Source: Hemicentrotus pulcherrimus (Eukaryota > Echinodermata > Echinoidea > Camarodonta > Strongylocentrotidae). From it: DNA of 64,000 bases. Made by a program: the position numbers and the translations under genes. How positions within the stretch are numbered: position 1 is the stretch's first letter; each line of letters begins with the position of its first letter. Below the pieces are notes generated by a model. That model saw only the letters and a program-made list of their open reading frames with translations. It did not search any database and was not told the origin of the DNA. Below are positions 1-11,498 of the stretch, one piece after another. The stretch spans positions 48,299 through 112,298 of the forward strand of contig BEXV01001090.1 in the NCBI GenBank assembly GCA_003118195.1. The letters are read 5' to 3'.

Positions 1-1432
1 CCCCCCCCCCCCCCCCCCGAAATTGCTTTCCATGAGAGAAAATTACCAAGAAGTCCTGCTTTCAGTTGTAAATCATAACTGTAAATGTAAGAAAATGTTT
101 GTGCATACATGTAGTTCCTTAGCAATGTAAGCCATCATTAATAATTGATTTAACTTTGATATCAAATCTTGTTTTTTCTACTTGTGAACTCATGTTTAAT
201 ATATATTTGTCCACTATTGCAAAATGTTGTTCATGAATAGGGCTGGTCACTGCCCAATGGCTTCATGATGTCTTTTCAAACCCATTCTTTCTTTTTTTTA
301 ATGTACATATCATCATCTTCTTACATTGTAATCCGCCCTTAAATTAACTCAACCTTTGAATAGACTGACCATGCACGAAAAGAATCCATTGAAAAATCTT
401 CCACTACATTATGCATGGGGTGCATTACACCGTAACTGTTCAAAGAAAACCTGGATTTCTATTCGCTGGACTTATATAGCCTCGCCCTCTTGACTTTAAA
501 GCTAATTCAAAAGTAGTGATTTATCAGTTGAATAGAGTCTGGAAACCCATGCCAATAACCTATTTCGATCCATGCACAGTCTGTAGGAGGGGATTATCAG
601 GGTGGCATTATTATTGGTTTACTTGAGCCAAGAAAAAAAAGAGGTAAAAGTATTTCCAAAGAGCTTCACCTTCTTAACAATGGCTGTTCACTCTCAATTA
701 TAATACAAAATGTCCCAGGCATTACAAGTATAAGCCATTTGTGTGCCATGTAACATGACTAGCATTGTGATACAGAACTTCATGTATTTTATAACAATGC
801 CCAACTTAAATGTTCACATAATTGATGTAATCAATGAAAAATAAATATTTGATTGTGAAATCGGGTGATGGTAATGAAGAAAGAATGATGTTTCTATTTT
901 CAAGGAACTTTTCTGACAGGTTTTACTATAATTTCATGAATTTATTGTCCCTCCTAATATTACCAAACCTATGTCAATAGTTGCAAAACCCACAATGTAT
1001 TTGTTACTATTTGTTAAGCGAGATAACCATTTCCAAAGACTGGCAAATGGATTTAATATGACTTTCTATGTCTGCTCTAGTTGGTTTCACATCTTCATTA
1101 TCTAAACATGTATGAAGGAATTATTCCTATTTTTTGAGGTCTTCCGATCAAAGTTACGAACCCTAGATGCCGAGTTCTCTTTTGCTGAAAAATACTTTTA
1201 CCTACATGTACGGTACATACATGTATGTAAAAAGTATAAAAAATAACCTGTACTGGTATTCCTAAATAACTGCCGGTAATTGTTAATGTGATAATGATGG
1301 CAGGTATTTCGAGAAATACGCAATGACAAGCCTGTGCTCTGCTGGAATCTATAGTCTTTTTTTTTTACAGAGAGTAAATCAGTTAAGAAATCAGCCTAAC
1401 AGCTTAAAGGTGTAGATGAGCATTAATCCTAT
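1..1432. other. No gene seen
   Basis: Opens with a run of 18 C, then AT-rich DNA with scattered ACATGTA motifs (for example 1204-1225). No open frame or splice structure that I can support. Confidence 0.6.
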
Positions 1433-1658
1433 CACTATGAACATGACAGACAAAGAAAGCGAACAAAATATACAGTTCCTCAGGTAGACAAAGGAACATC
1501 CCTTCACTGCTATTATGTAAAAATGTGTAGGACAGGTGAATATGCATGTGACACCTGTTCTACATATTTTTTACATAATAGAAGTGAAGGGATGTTCCTT
1601 TGTCTATATGAGGAACTGTATATTTTGTCCGCTTTCTTTGTCAGTCATGTTCATAGTG
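1433..1658. mobile_element. Foldback (long inverted repeat) element
   Basis: CACTATGAACATGAC at 1433 pairs with GTCATGTTCATAGTG ending at 1658. The two arms are about 106 nt with only a few mismatches, around a short loop (AATATGCATGTGA). No open frame. It is either a foldback/MITE insertion or a locus able to make a long hairpin RNA. Confidence 0.88.
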
Positions 1659-3669
1659 TATTGAGCTACAAAGTCCACTGGTAAACTTAAATTGTCTTTG
1701 TATAAAAGACCTCAAAAGACCCTCTTACACAGCCCTAAAACTATTTTTTTTTAAACCATTGATATTTTTGGATTGCATTCACACTGAAGAAAAAAAAACC
1801 TTACAAAATTGTTATCATTTGCTCATTCTGGTTTATGCTTTGGTGACATGCACCACTTGTACATTTGTAGCTGCCCTGTATGCGTTAGCATGAAAGCAAG
1901 AAGTATCATTTCTCCTAAATCATCGGATTTGATTTTACGTTCAGGTTGATTTTTTTAAATATTCATTTTGAATGACTTATCATATTTTTGTTTTCAAAGA
2001 TTTTAATAATCAGTTGGTATCTTGCTAATTGCATGGACAGTTCTGAGAAACTTGAGGACATGTTGTTTCTATCAGGAAAGTTGAAAGAAATCTTGTGAAA
2101 GTTTGATGGGGGCTTGCGAAGTGTAAATAGGATTTAAACGGGACTTATTTCCCAAAGCATTTTTTGCTTTCTCTTATTAATCTTTCTCTCATTCTGCTCT
2201 GGTCTGTCTGTAGCCTTGGAGGCTAAACTTCAAAATCAGGACCCCTCCCCTAATTTGCATAATCCCATGCAATACCCAAGGCAATGAAAGCTCTTCTCAG
2301 AGTTTGAATAGGCGAACTTTGTGAAGGGGATTGCAGGTTTACAAGGAGGGGGGATTTGAGGGTATGCCTTTGTGGGCGGCTTTTGGAGGGGTTTTTCAAA
2401 GGCTGTGTGTTTGGCTGGGGTACTCATGGCATGAAGGGCGGCAGGGGAGACGATTGCTCGGAGAATGGAAGTTGGTGGGCGGGTGAGAGGGAAAAGATTA
2501 TGTTAGAGTGGAACTACTTGAAAATTCATTAAACTAATAGACTCAAAGACCTACTGGGTTTCGTGGTTGTTTTAACCTTTGAATATTAGTTGGAGATACT
2601 AATAGCATGCCGTATCAGCTGTACAGGCCTTTAGTCCTCGCAGCTTTGGGGTAGCTACAGGGTAGAGGTTAAAGATCTGAGCAAGATACATCTTTGGTTA
2701 TTATTACAGGAAGTTCCAAGTGATGATAATAATGGCATGTTTTAGTATGAGGTTGTGACTGTTCCTTCCCCCCCCCCCNCAACAGTCTTATCTGGGGAAA
2801 GTAGATTGTAAAGACTTATCTGCATTAGCTTCCTGTTATGACGTAAGCACTTCTTTGAAACCTGGACTTTTAGTTCACTTTGAACTTCAAGTCAGTCCTG
2901 TCTGCAGAAGGAAATGAGAATCACTCAGGTTTGAAGCTTGGATAACAACCCAAATCCCCTCTTCCCCCTCCCCCTCCCCTTCCCCCTCCCCTTGCCTACT
3001 GTATGTCTATATTGAATTATTTATGCTATTAACCAGCAGTCCAGTTTTGCATAGATTTACCCAGAATAAAAGTATTTAATGTCCTTGACCCGACTGGAGG
3101 TCACGCCCAAGAGGTCACGCATTGTCTGCTCCAACTTCCACTCTCCTTTCCGATTAATGTTTGCGATCATAATTCTTGTTGATCAGGAAGTTACCAGAGC
3201 ATAAAAACCAGTAGACCAATATTGTGTTTCAATTAAACTTGCCATACTGAGATCCCAGTCGCCCTATCTCCCGCTTGACTAAACAACGGGGTGTTTTTCT
3301 CTTTAACCCAACTTAACATCCCATCAAACAACTCAACTTATTTATTTCGTGTTTTTTTGGATGTCATTTGTCCATTTATTGTTGGATGATTGGGATGAGC
3401 TATTGGACCCTCCCACATTTCCCTATAGTCCTTCTACTTTTCTCTTCAATATCTCATTTGTGTTTATCACTAAGATAATTATAGGTTGTTTGCATGATCA
3501 GATATCATGAGCTGAAATATAGTATGTACACTGTACATGTAGCCTACATACATTGTAAGGTACATGTACGTGCATGTCAACACACGACTTGTTCTGCGCC
3601 CTGATAAAATGATACAAAGGGCAATCGAACCCTTGTAATGGATTAATTTGAATGAAAGCAGAAAAATCA
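1659..3669. other. No gene seen; low-complexity C/T tracts
   Basis: Holds a G-rich tract (2330-2500), a poly-C run with one undetermined base at 2779, and a CCCCTCCCCTTCC tract at 2950-2992. A minus-strand frame at 2236-2427 (Pro/Lys-rich) has no recognisable homology. Confidence 0.55.
3086..3117. promoter_or_regulatory. Cluster of nuclear-receptor half-sites
   Basis: TTGACC at 3085-3090, then AGGTCA at 3098-3103 and AGGTCA at 3112-3117, the latter two directly repeated with an 8-bp spacer. No gene is assigned nearby, so function is unknown. Confidence 0.2.
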
Positions 3670-3890
3670 GAGAAATATTTTGTGGTACAGTGGTTATTTC
3701 ACTTGCCTCTCAATCATAGGGTTGAGGGTTCAAATCCCAGCCCAGCACTAATGTCTTTTGGTAAGACATTTTCCCACATTTGCCACTCTCCACCCAGGTA
3801 TAAATGGGTGCCTGGCAATTGCAGGGCCCTCAGGGAGAACAGCAATTACAGCATTGACGCTGCTTTCCCTGGGTAAACAAAATTATTCAT
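3670..3890 (+). mobile_element. tRNA-derived SINE
   Basis: Starts with a box A-like TGGTACAGTGGTTAT and box B GGTTCAAATCC (about 3725-3740), then a tRNA-unrelated part with AAGACATTTTCCCACATTTG, CTCTCCACCCAGGTATAAA and GGGTGCCTGGC. The same body recurs at 14260-14420 and, reversed, at 24690-24895. Confidence 0.85.
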
Positions 3891-6800
3891 GTTATGAATA
3901 GTTTGTGTGTAGGCCTACATGTACATCTGCATGCAAGCCTACAGAGTTAAGATTTAGAACTATTGTTTTAAAATGAACTTCGGAAATCAGATTATTAAGG
4001 AACAGAAAAAGAGGGGGGAAATAGTGGTTACAGGATACTGTGAATGTCAGAATACAAGATATCATTTTTCTTCCATGGACTCTACCTTTAGTTTTCTATC
4101 ACCATCATCCGAATGATGTGTAGTGGATTGTCTTTACAAGAATAGTTGTAAATTTGTTAGCACTTAGAATCTGTTACTCTTAAAACTACAAGTTTATACA
4201 CACAAGTTCATGATTGTGGTTTGCATGGAGGGTAACAGCTGCTACAAGGCCATAGCACAAAGCAAACTCACACACTGATTCACACTTCCTTCATGCTGTA
4301 GTCCCACTCATAGGGGAAAAAGTGATGTCATATTACGCACTCTAGAGCAAAGGGAAGCTTCCTGAGAAATTGCTAAGCCTTGGCCCTGGCACTGTCACAT
4401 GCCCTAACCTTGGGAGGCGAACGGGACCCGTTTCTTTCTCAAATTGACCGAACCGAGCGAGGAACAAACTTTGGCATTAGTAGAACAATGAGGGACAACT
4501 GTATCCAGATGTTTTGTTTATTGTTCTATTTCTAGAACAATTGGACTTTCGATCGTTCGTATATTTATGTCACTAATTTCATACATTGTTTCTTGTGTTC
4601 AACAAAGAAACTTGAACTACATGCACTGCACTATCTGTTAACAAAACATAAACAGTGCAGGAATATCGCAAAAGTTCATTTGAAGTTCAAATCGATTCGA
4701 TTGACCTGAATATTGAACCGAAGATGGACAAAGCCTACACACTGTATATTATTGGTCAGCATCCTCTGTTATTTGTCAATAAAGACGAGAAGATTTCCTC
4801 CATTGTGAAAAAGAACATATGGTGCACCAAAAGTAAATATTAACACTATTTTTCATCATTGTAGGACCTACCATAATCTTCTTTAATTGCTAATCAAAGA
4901 AAAGATAGTATTTGGATGCTAATTCAGCTGGCATGGTTTATGTGCACAAGTTTAAACTTCGGTATCGTGGGCCTTATGTTTTAAGTATTAATAATCCATC
5001 GTTGATTAATAAACAATCGCTTGTAGATCTGTGTCTTCATGTAATTTATGTTGGGTGTACATGTCCAACATGATCAAAATATCATTAGATTTCATGAACC
5101 CAATTGCAACTCAATAGTACCGTTTTGCCCTAGTGTATCATATCTGATGAATCAGTCTAAATTTATTTCAAAGATTCATCATCGACATCCAGCTTTACAT
5201 TATGCCTTCAACTTTCAACTGTGTGTGTTAAAGATACATATAAGGCATGTGCCGAATGTTCCAGTGTTGCTAACATATGTATGACTCACCCAACCACACA
5301 GTATGTCATCTTATCAATCATTCGTCCGAATTAGTGAAAGGGAAGTACCCCCTGTACATGTGTATGCATGCAGGGGGACTCGCTCGTTTCTTTGTTTAAA
5401 AGCGTTGATTTCCTGTCAAGTAATAGACTTCACTAACGTATTCAAATGTATGCGTACTGTTTAGAGAAAGGTTGTTTTTGGCAACCCCTTTTTGCTTGCC
5501 CAAGGTTTGCCTAAGGCTTGCCAGACATAGCAACACATAATTATGCAAACTGGATTCCAATTATTGTAGTTCATTCATGGATAACAGGTTAATGAATAAC
5601 TCGTGGAGGTCCCCAGGAAAGAAAAATCTGTAAATTTAAATACATGAACATGTTAGTATTAAAAACCTTTCCATTGTCTCCTGTGTTTGCACTCATCAAT
5701 GTACTTTGCAGGGCAAGGAAATGCAAGCCTGCAACTCAATCATTGGACATCTTGTGAACTCATTGGTCAGATTTTTAAAAGTTCAAAATGTTTTACAAAC
5801 GCGAAGAACATTGCTTCCTGTCTCAATCATCTTTATGTCAACTTCCTTTCTCAGTGGAAGTATACCATAACCTGAAGTACCTAAATGTAGTTGTCCTTTT
5901 TATTTTGTAATTAGCAAAGCTTCAGGCATATAATTGTACATAAATGTATGCATCAGCTTTGGTTATCTTGGAGCCTGGCCAGTTCTGTTTGAAATAAGTT
6001 TATATTTCTTCATATATACAGTGTGTGTTTCGATGTATATGTACATGTACATGTATACTGACTTTAACTATATTCAGAACTGAATGAATGAAATGAAATG
6101 TACATTTTCATTTGAGGGGTGGGGGGGTGGTGGCTCTTTTCTCCGATCAACTTCTAGATCCTTGTGAGGGAGTAAAACAAGCGAGGAATAATAACACCAA
6201 CAGGCTTTTTCAGAACACGGATCAAATCTTGGATATGATACTCACTTTCAATCCTGTTTGTAATATCATTTTCATCATACGAACAAATTCCATACAGATT
6301 AATGCATTAACTACAAGTAATACAGATGTATGCATGTGCAGTCTGTCAATGTGGCCCTTTTTTATGACGAACTTCCTCGATGGTTTTAGCATTTGGCTCA
6401 TAACCAGAGAAGATATAAATGGATTTTCTGTGACATCGATACCATCCCTTTTCACCCTCATGCAGGTATACAATGCAGACAATACAAAAGGTCTAGAGTC
6501 TTTGCAGACAATAAAACTTAAAATATTGACAAAAATTGGCTCAGGATAATTTGTTCGAAGAATGGTCCCCATGTCAATTTATACAGAAGCATGACATTCT
6601 CAATTTGATACAGAAGCTCGACATTCTCAATTCTGTATTTTGTTTTTATCCCCCCCCCCTCCCCCACCTTCTCCTTAGTTATCAATTTGTAATCTGCCAA
6701 TAAAAGCTATAAAGTCATGGCAATCTATTGCAGTGTATATAAAACTTGTTTACCATATTTTCCCTTTTTTAAAAACATAATCTTGAAGCATTATCTGACA

Positions 6801-8186
6801 AATGTGCTTGGGAATAATCCACTTTAATACAGCTGTGTAGCCCATTTAACCACATTTGTGTGAATGTAATTTGCATGATATTTGAAACCTAGAAATGTAA
6901 TCTACATGTATGTGTGGGACTATTGGGGCATTTGCTGTGTGGCGATGACTGATGTGTTTATCAGTCGGATACACACAACAAACCTTGCCAAAAGATGCAG
7001 TCTGCAAAGTATTGAGGTTCATAACTCAATTAGGGGTGCTGCACCTACATTTGTACGCTGTACATTTTGGAGAAGGGGGAGGGAGAGTAGGCCAATTTCG
7101 TAATGTAATCAAATTTATGCATCTCATGCAAATTATTTCGTTCACCTGTTACAAATGAAGGTATCTCAATAGTCAGAATTCAAATTGCATTTAACTTGTT
7201 GTTGCTAGGTACATGTGTAGGGCGCACATTATGGCTTGCCCTTCGGCCCCTTCCTAACAACACATACAGTGTAATATATACAATTTGCATTCTGACTCGT
7301 GAAATGCAATTTTCTTTTAGAATTAAATCAAGGACACAATTTATTTTCAGATATACTTTTCAGGCATGATGATGTCAGGGTCGTAGGGATTCAAAATAGT
7401 TTTTGCCAAGCTTTGCCTCTAGACTTGGCAGGCCTAATGCCCCAAGAAATCAAGCCAGTAATCAATATACTTGATGTGATTATCAGCCCCTAATTGGGGA
7501 GGTTGGGCAGTAAACATGGGATAGGGGTAAACAAGTTTGCTACATAACTCGCCTCAAAGATGTAGACATTTATATGCAATTGAAATGAAGGTGAAATGAA
7601 TTCTGAAACATGTTGTTTAGGCAGACTTCATATATTTTTGTGTCTGATACATTTTCATTATAATAGTTGAGAGAACACGTGAATACACAAATATGATATT
7701 GTCTGTTTTGAGCCAGAAGGGCGTTAACTCAGAGTTATCACCCTACTGGCTCTAAACAGATCATATTGAAAATATTTGAAGATTTTGTTGTACTTATCAG
7801 ATTAAACACCATGGAGATATGGTGTATATTGGGTTTACATAGAGTCCATATAATATATTACCGTAATAGTATTGGGCTTAGAAGAAAAATCCTTTTTCAA
7901 GCAAATAACGCTGTAAAAAGAAAGGGTATCAATCAAGTTTGGACAGGTCAGAAAATGCAAACATATACTAGTAAGTGAGGGTGTGGTCCATGCACAATAG
8001 ACAGAGTGTAGAATGTCATTATAGGTTTAGATGATTTTGTAAATCCCCTCTCTAATGCAACTCTAAGCTTCTTGAGTACTCAAAAGATTCAAATCCATGA
8101 AAAGTCAGCATTTCAAATTCTACATTGGCTTGTTGTAATGACAAATATATGCATAGCCTGTATAGCCCTTCCAAAAAGGTGAAACT
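3891..8186. other. No gene supported; overlapping anonymous frames
   Basis: The longest frames are 145 codons (+, 6112-6549) and 116 codons (-, 6222-6572). They overlap antisense and neither resembles a known family. TACATGTA-type palindromes occur at 6040-6056. A small imperfect palindrome with GAGCCAGAAGGGCGTTAACT lies at 7705-7762; a relative lies at about 36760-36830. Confidence 0.5.
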
Positions 8187-8728
8187 AGTTTACAGTGGTC
8201 CAGCTTATGTGCCTTTAACAGGGGATCGTGAAGCCCCTCAGTCCTAAACCAATAGGCCTGTTTTCATCAGCTTGAGATTGCCAAAAAGCCCACTATTTCT
8301 GATTTGGGAAATAATCCTGAAGTTACAAATCGCGTTTTCATCAGCTCGAGACTCGACCTCGAAACTTGAAACTTGAGCTCGAGAAATTAGCTTGAGATAT
8401 TTTGCTCAGCGTTCGCACATAGTGCGAGTCTTCGGGCTGGTGAGGACTGCACAGGACAAATAACAAGATATTATGCAAACTAGCACAAGATATCTTGTGA
8501 TGATTGTCTCAACCAAATATCCCGCTAATTGCTACTTCGGGCTGATGAAGACGCAAATTAGCTGGATAATTTGTGATCGGGATATTTGGCAATAGCAATC
8601 TCGAGCTGATGAAGAAAGACCTTCAGAGACTGGTTTTATATACAGTTGTCCCAAGTAGTTATTGGTTGTCCTACTTATGTGCCTATAGTATAGCAGGGGA
8701 TCGTGAAGCCCCTCAGTCCCAAACCAAT
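8187..8728. mobile_element. Element flanked by ~65-bp direct repeats
   Basis: CTTATGTGCCT ... AGGGGATCGTGAAGCCCCTCAGTCC(T/C)(A/C)AAACCAAT-type sequence occurs at about 8203-8258 and 8674-8728. Between them (8260-8640) lies a unit with TCATCAGCTCGAGA/CTCGAGCTGATGAAGA inverted ends and AACCAAATATCC(C/T)GCTAATTGC. A diverged relative of the inner unit lies at 57690-58010. Confidence 0.7.
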
Positions 8729-8974
8729 GTTTGTATGTAACCACCAAACTTCCCTATTGTCACAGGTCGTCAGGAGACATTTATATTAGTAGACATTACA
8801 CCAATCACTAACGTCAATAAATGTTGTGTAAACAGCCCTTTGTATTGCTGTTGAATTGTAATGGGGGTTTCTGCCCCCTATTTTCACTCGCAGGGAGGGG
8901 ACTGGGTCCTCCAACGGTCCAAGTACTCTCTAATATTCATTACCGTTAACTAGTGGGGTATTGTGTAGTAGCAA

Positions 8975-9126
8975 TGATCAGGACCCTGTTTCACAAAATT
9001 TGTTATTCATAACAAGTAATACTTGGCTGATTTTTAAGTTTTTTAAATTGCGGCATTTGATTGGCTGATAGTAAATTTGCTATGTATGAAACTTGTTGAT
9101 CATAACAAGATTGTGTGAAACAGTGC
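8975..9126. mobile_element. Short MITE-like element, TTTCACAAAA family
   Basis: Begins GGACCCTGTTTCACAAAATT and ends AAGATTGTGTGAAACAGTGC, so the ends are imperfect inverted repeats. The interior has GATTGGCTGATAGTAAATTT. It belongs to the family seen at 21992, 52030, 53850, 58045, 59205 and 59600. Confidence 0.7.
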
Positions 9127-11125
9127 TCTGCCAGGTATTACCAAGTAAGCATACACATACAGGTATAATATTACTGGAGAAAACTATAGTGATTAAAACT
9201 ACAGTATAGCGATTATGCTGTGCCTCAAGATTTAAAGTTATGCTGATTTGTAAGTTTATTATTAATAAAAAAAAGATTTGTAATCTTTTGTAAGGCAGAA
9301 GGGTGCTGCCTCATATAATACAGAGGTACATGTATATGTGTAGCACCTGTTTGGCTTTCGTCAGACAATATGCCTCATAAGCTTGTAATCTGTTCACGTG
9401 TCTACACAAACTGTCAATAAATAACTTGCACCCAGTCCATCTGGTAGCTGTACAAAATCTCCCAACATTTAGATGCAAAGTCGATGAGATCTGGGCATTG
9501 GGTGTTTTGAAAAAATAAATGTTCGTTGTAATTGGTTTCATGAATATGGCCATGTGGTGATAATCACCCAGTCATGTACACAAACTTCATTTATTATCGC
9601 CTTGTGATGAAAATGGTTGGCTCTGTCCAGTTTTGATCACTAAATAGCCAATAATAAGGGGAAGTGCGAGTCAAATCCAACTTGTTTAGTAATATATTTT
9701 GAATGAGAGCTAGTTTATCTACCTACTCCAGACTGCAAAGCTCATTCATGTGTTATATTTACAGAGGGGAGATCAAAGGGAAATTCAACCTTGATAACCA
9801 ACTACTCTTGAGGAAAGCAGAGAAGTACACTGGCGAAAGTTTGAATGAAATCTTAAGAAAAATGAGGAAGTAATGAATTTTTAAAAGTTGTAATCACTTC
9901 AGCACATGTATGGGCTGAAATTGGCTCTGAGATGTAGTGGTAAACAACTTTTCCATCTGTTCCAACACACAAAATGACTAAAATTTCAATTTTTCAAAAA
10001 TGTATGACTGGAGATGGTCTTTTCTTTTTAGAGGACCTGTAAGTTAATAAACTCTCCATATTACATTTGAATAGTGCTCCAAGGGTGGAGGCACTTCGGA
10101 GAAACACAGAGATGTTCTGCTTTTGTACAAACTTATTACAAGGGTTCAATTGCCCTTTAAGTTCACCTAAACACCAGACTATTTGTACTTCTGTAGTAAT
10201 TTGTCTGCTATCATAATCTTACCGATCTTAGGTTTTTCTATTTCAGGTAGTGGTATCTCATTTCCTTATCTTCACTTTATTAATTATACAACGTTTCTTC
10301 ATGCAATGTTCTTGTTTTGATCATTAGGAAAATTTGAATCACTTATTGTAAAGCTACATGTACATGTACATGTAGATCGATTCCTGTATAGCTCGCTCTA
10401 GTAATTTGTTCAATGTTTAATAGACAGAGGTGTAAATGGAAACCTACCAAAGTAACTGGAGAATGAGAGCAAAATAGAAACTAATTTAACATCCAGATTA
10501 GTTTCCATGGAAAATTAAATATATAAAAGAGATGCAATACCTGCAAAAACTACAAAATCTGGAAGGTTAGCGGAAGGAGTACACCACTTGTAGTTGTAAT
10601 GCCATCCTTACTACCCCAATAGAAAATGTTGTGATTTTGAAGTACAGTATAGACGATTGAATGATATTGTCTAGATGAAGTCCAGGTACATGTGCAGGTA
10701 CTTATAGTGATTGTGACCTTCGTGATTTTTTTATAAATTTCCGGAAAAAAATTGATAACAAGGACAAGCGTAAAACAATGAATATGATGTGTAATTAAAT
10801 ATGGTAAGGACTAGGAAACATTTAATTTGAGTTTAATCAACTGCAGTATTCAACCCATTAAGTTGTTTAATTGAATATGCTCAAATATCATTAAACTTGG
10901 TAATCAAACCTTTTGATTTGTTTATTTATCACAAAGTAGATTTGTATCCTATTATTCATTTATTTAATTTCTGTTACTGGTACATGTATTTTATTTTAAA
11001 TAGAAAAATCTAAATTTTCCTGTGTAATTGATTGAATGGGGTACAAGTGTTAAAAACAATTTGTTAGTTTTCTAGAGCATTTGGGGAATGTTCTGCAATA
11101 TAAAGCGAGATTTGTATGTAGCCTC
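9127..11125. other. No gene seen
   Basis: AT-rich sequence with one ACATGTACATGTACATGTAG at 10359-10378. No splice-linked coding segments recognised on either strand. Confidence 0.55.
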
Positions 11126-11498
11126 TTAAAGGTAAAGACCAGTATTGGAAACTCCCCAATTTCAAAAAATAAATTGGAAGCTCTCATTACCAATCATGTG
11201 AAAGAATATGTTTTGACTAATACATCATGATAAAAATTTGCCATGAAACCGCTAACTAATTCATATATTTGGTAAATTTGTTTCTCTCATGGTCTGTGAG
11301 AGATATAGGGTAGTCCCATATACATCTTTCTGTGTATAGGGCTTGTAACTTTACGAAGAATGGGCCAAATTTCTTATCATTTTGATGATTCCAGAACCTT
11401 GCAGATGCTAGATGCTAGATGATCAACCTTTTCTGATCAATTCCACAACGTTTCTTTTACAATGCAATCGCATGACCATAACTGGTCTTTACCTTTAA
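11126..11498. mobile_element. TTAA-flanked MITE with 14-bp perfect terminal inverted repeats
   Basis: TTAA (11126-11129) then AGGTAAAGACCAGT at the left end; ACTGGTCTTTACCT then TTAA (11495-11498) at the right end. The 14-bp inverted ends are perfect. No transposase frame. TTAA target duplication is the piggyBac-type signature, so this is probably a non-autonomous element of that superfamily. A truncated reverse copy lies at 56955-57180. Confidence 0.9.

Noticed and set aside
3670..3760. tRNA gene suggested by box A and box B
   Set aside because: No cloverleaf with an anticodon stem could be drawn and it is joined to a SINE body, so it is a SINE head.
6112..6572. 145-codon + frame and 116-codon - frame in antisense overlap
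   Set aside because: No recognisable motif, no flanking splice structure, and two overlapping opposite frames in AT-rich DNA are expected by chance. Kept only as an anonymous region.
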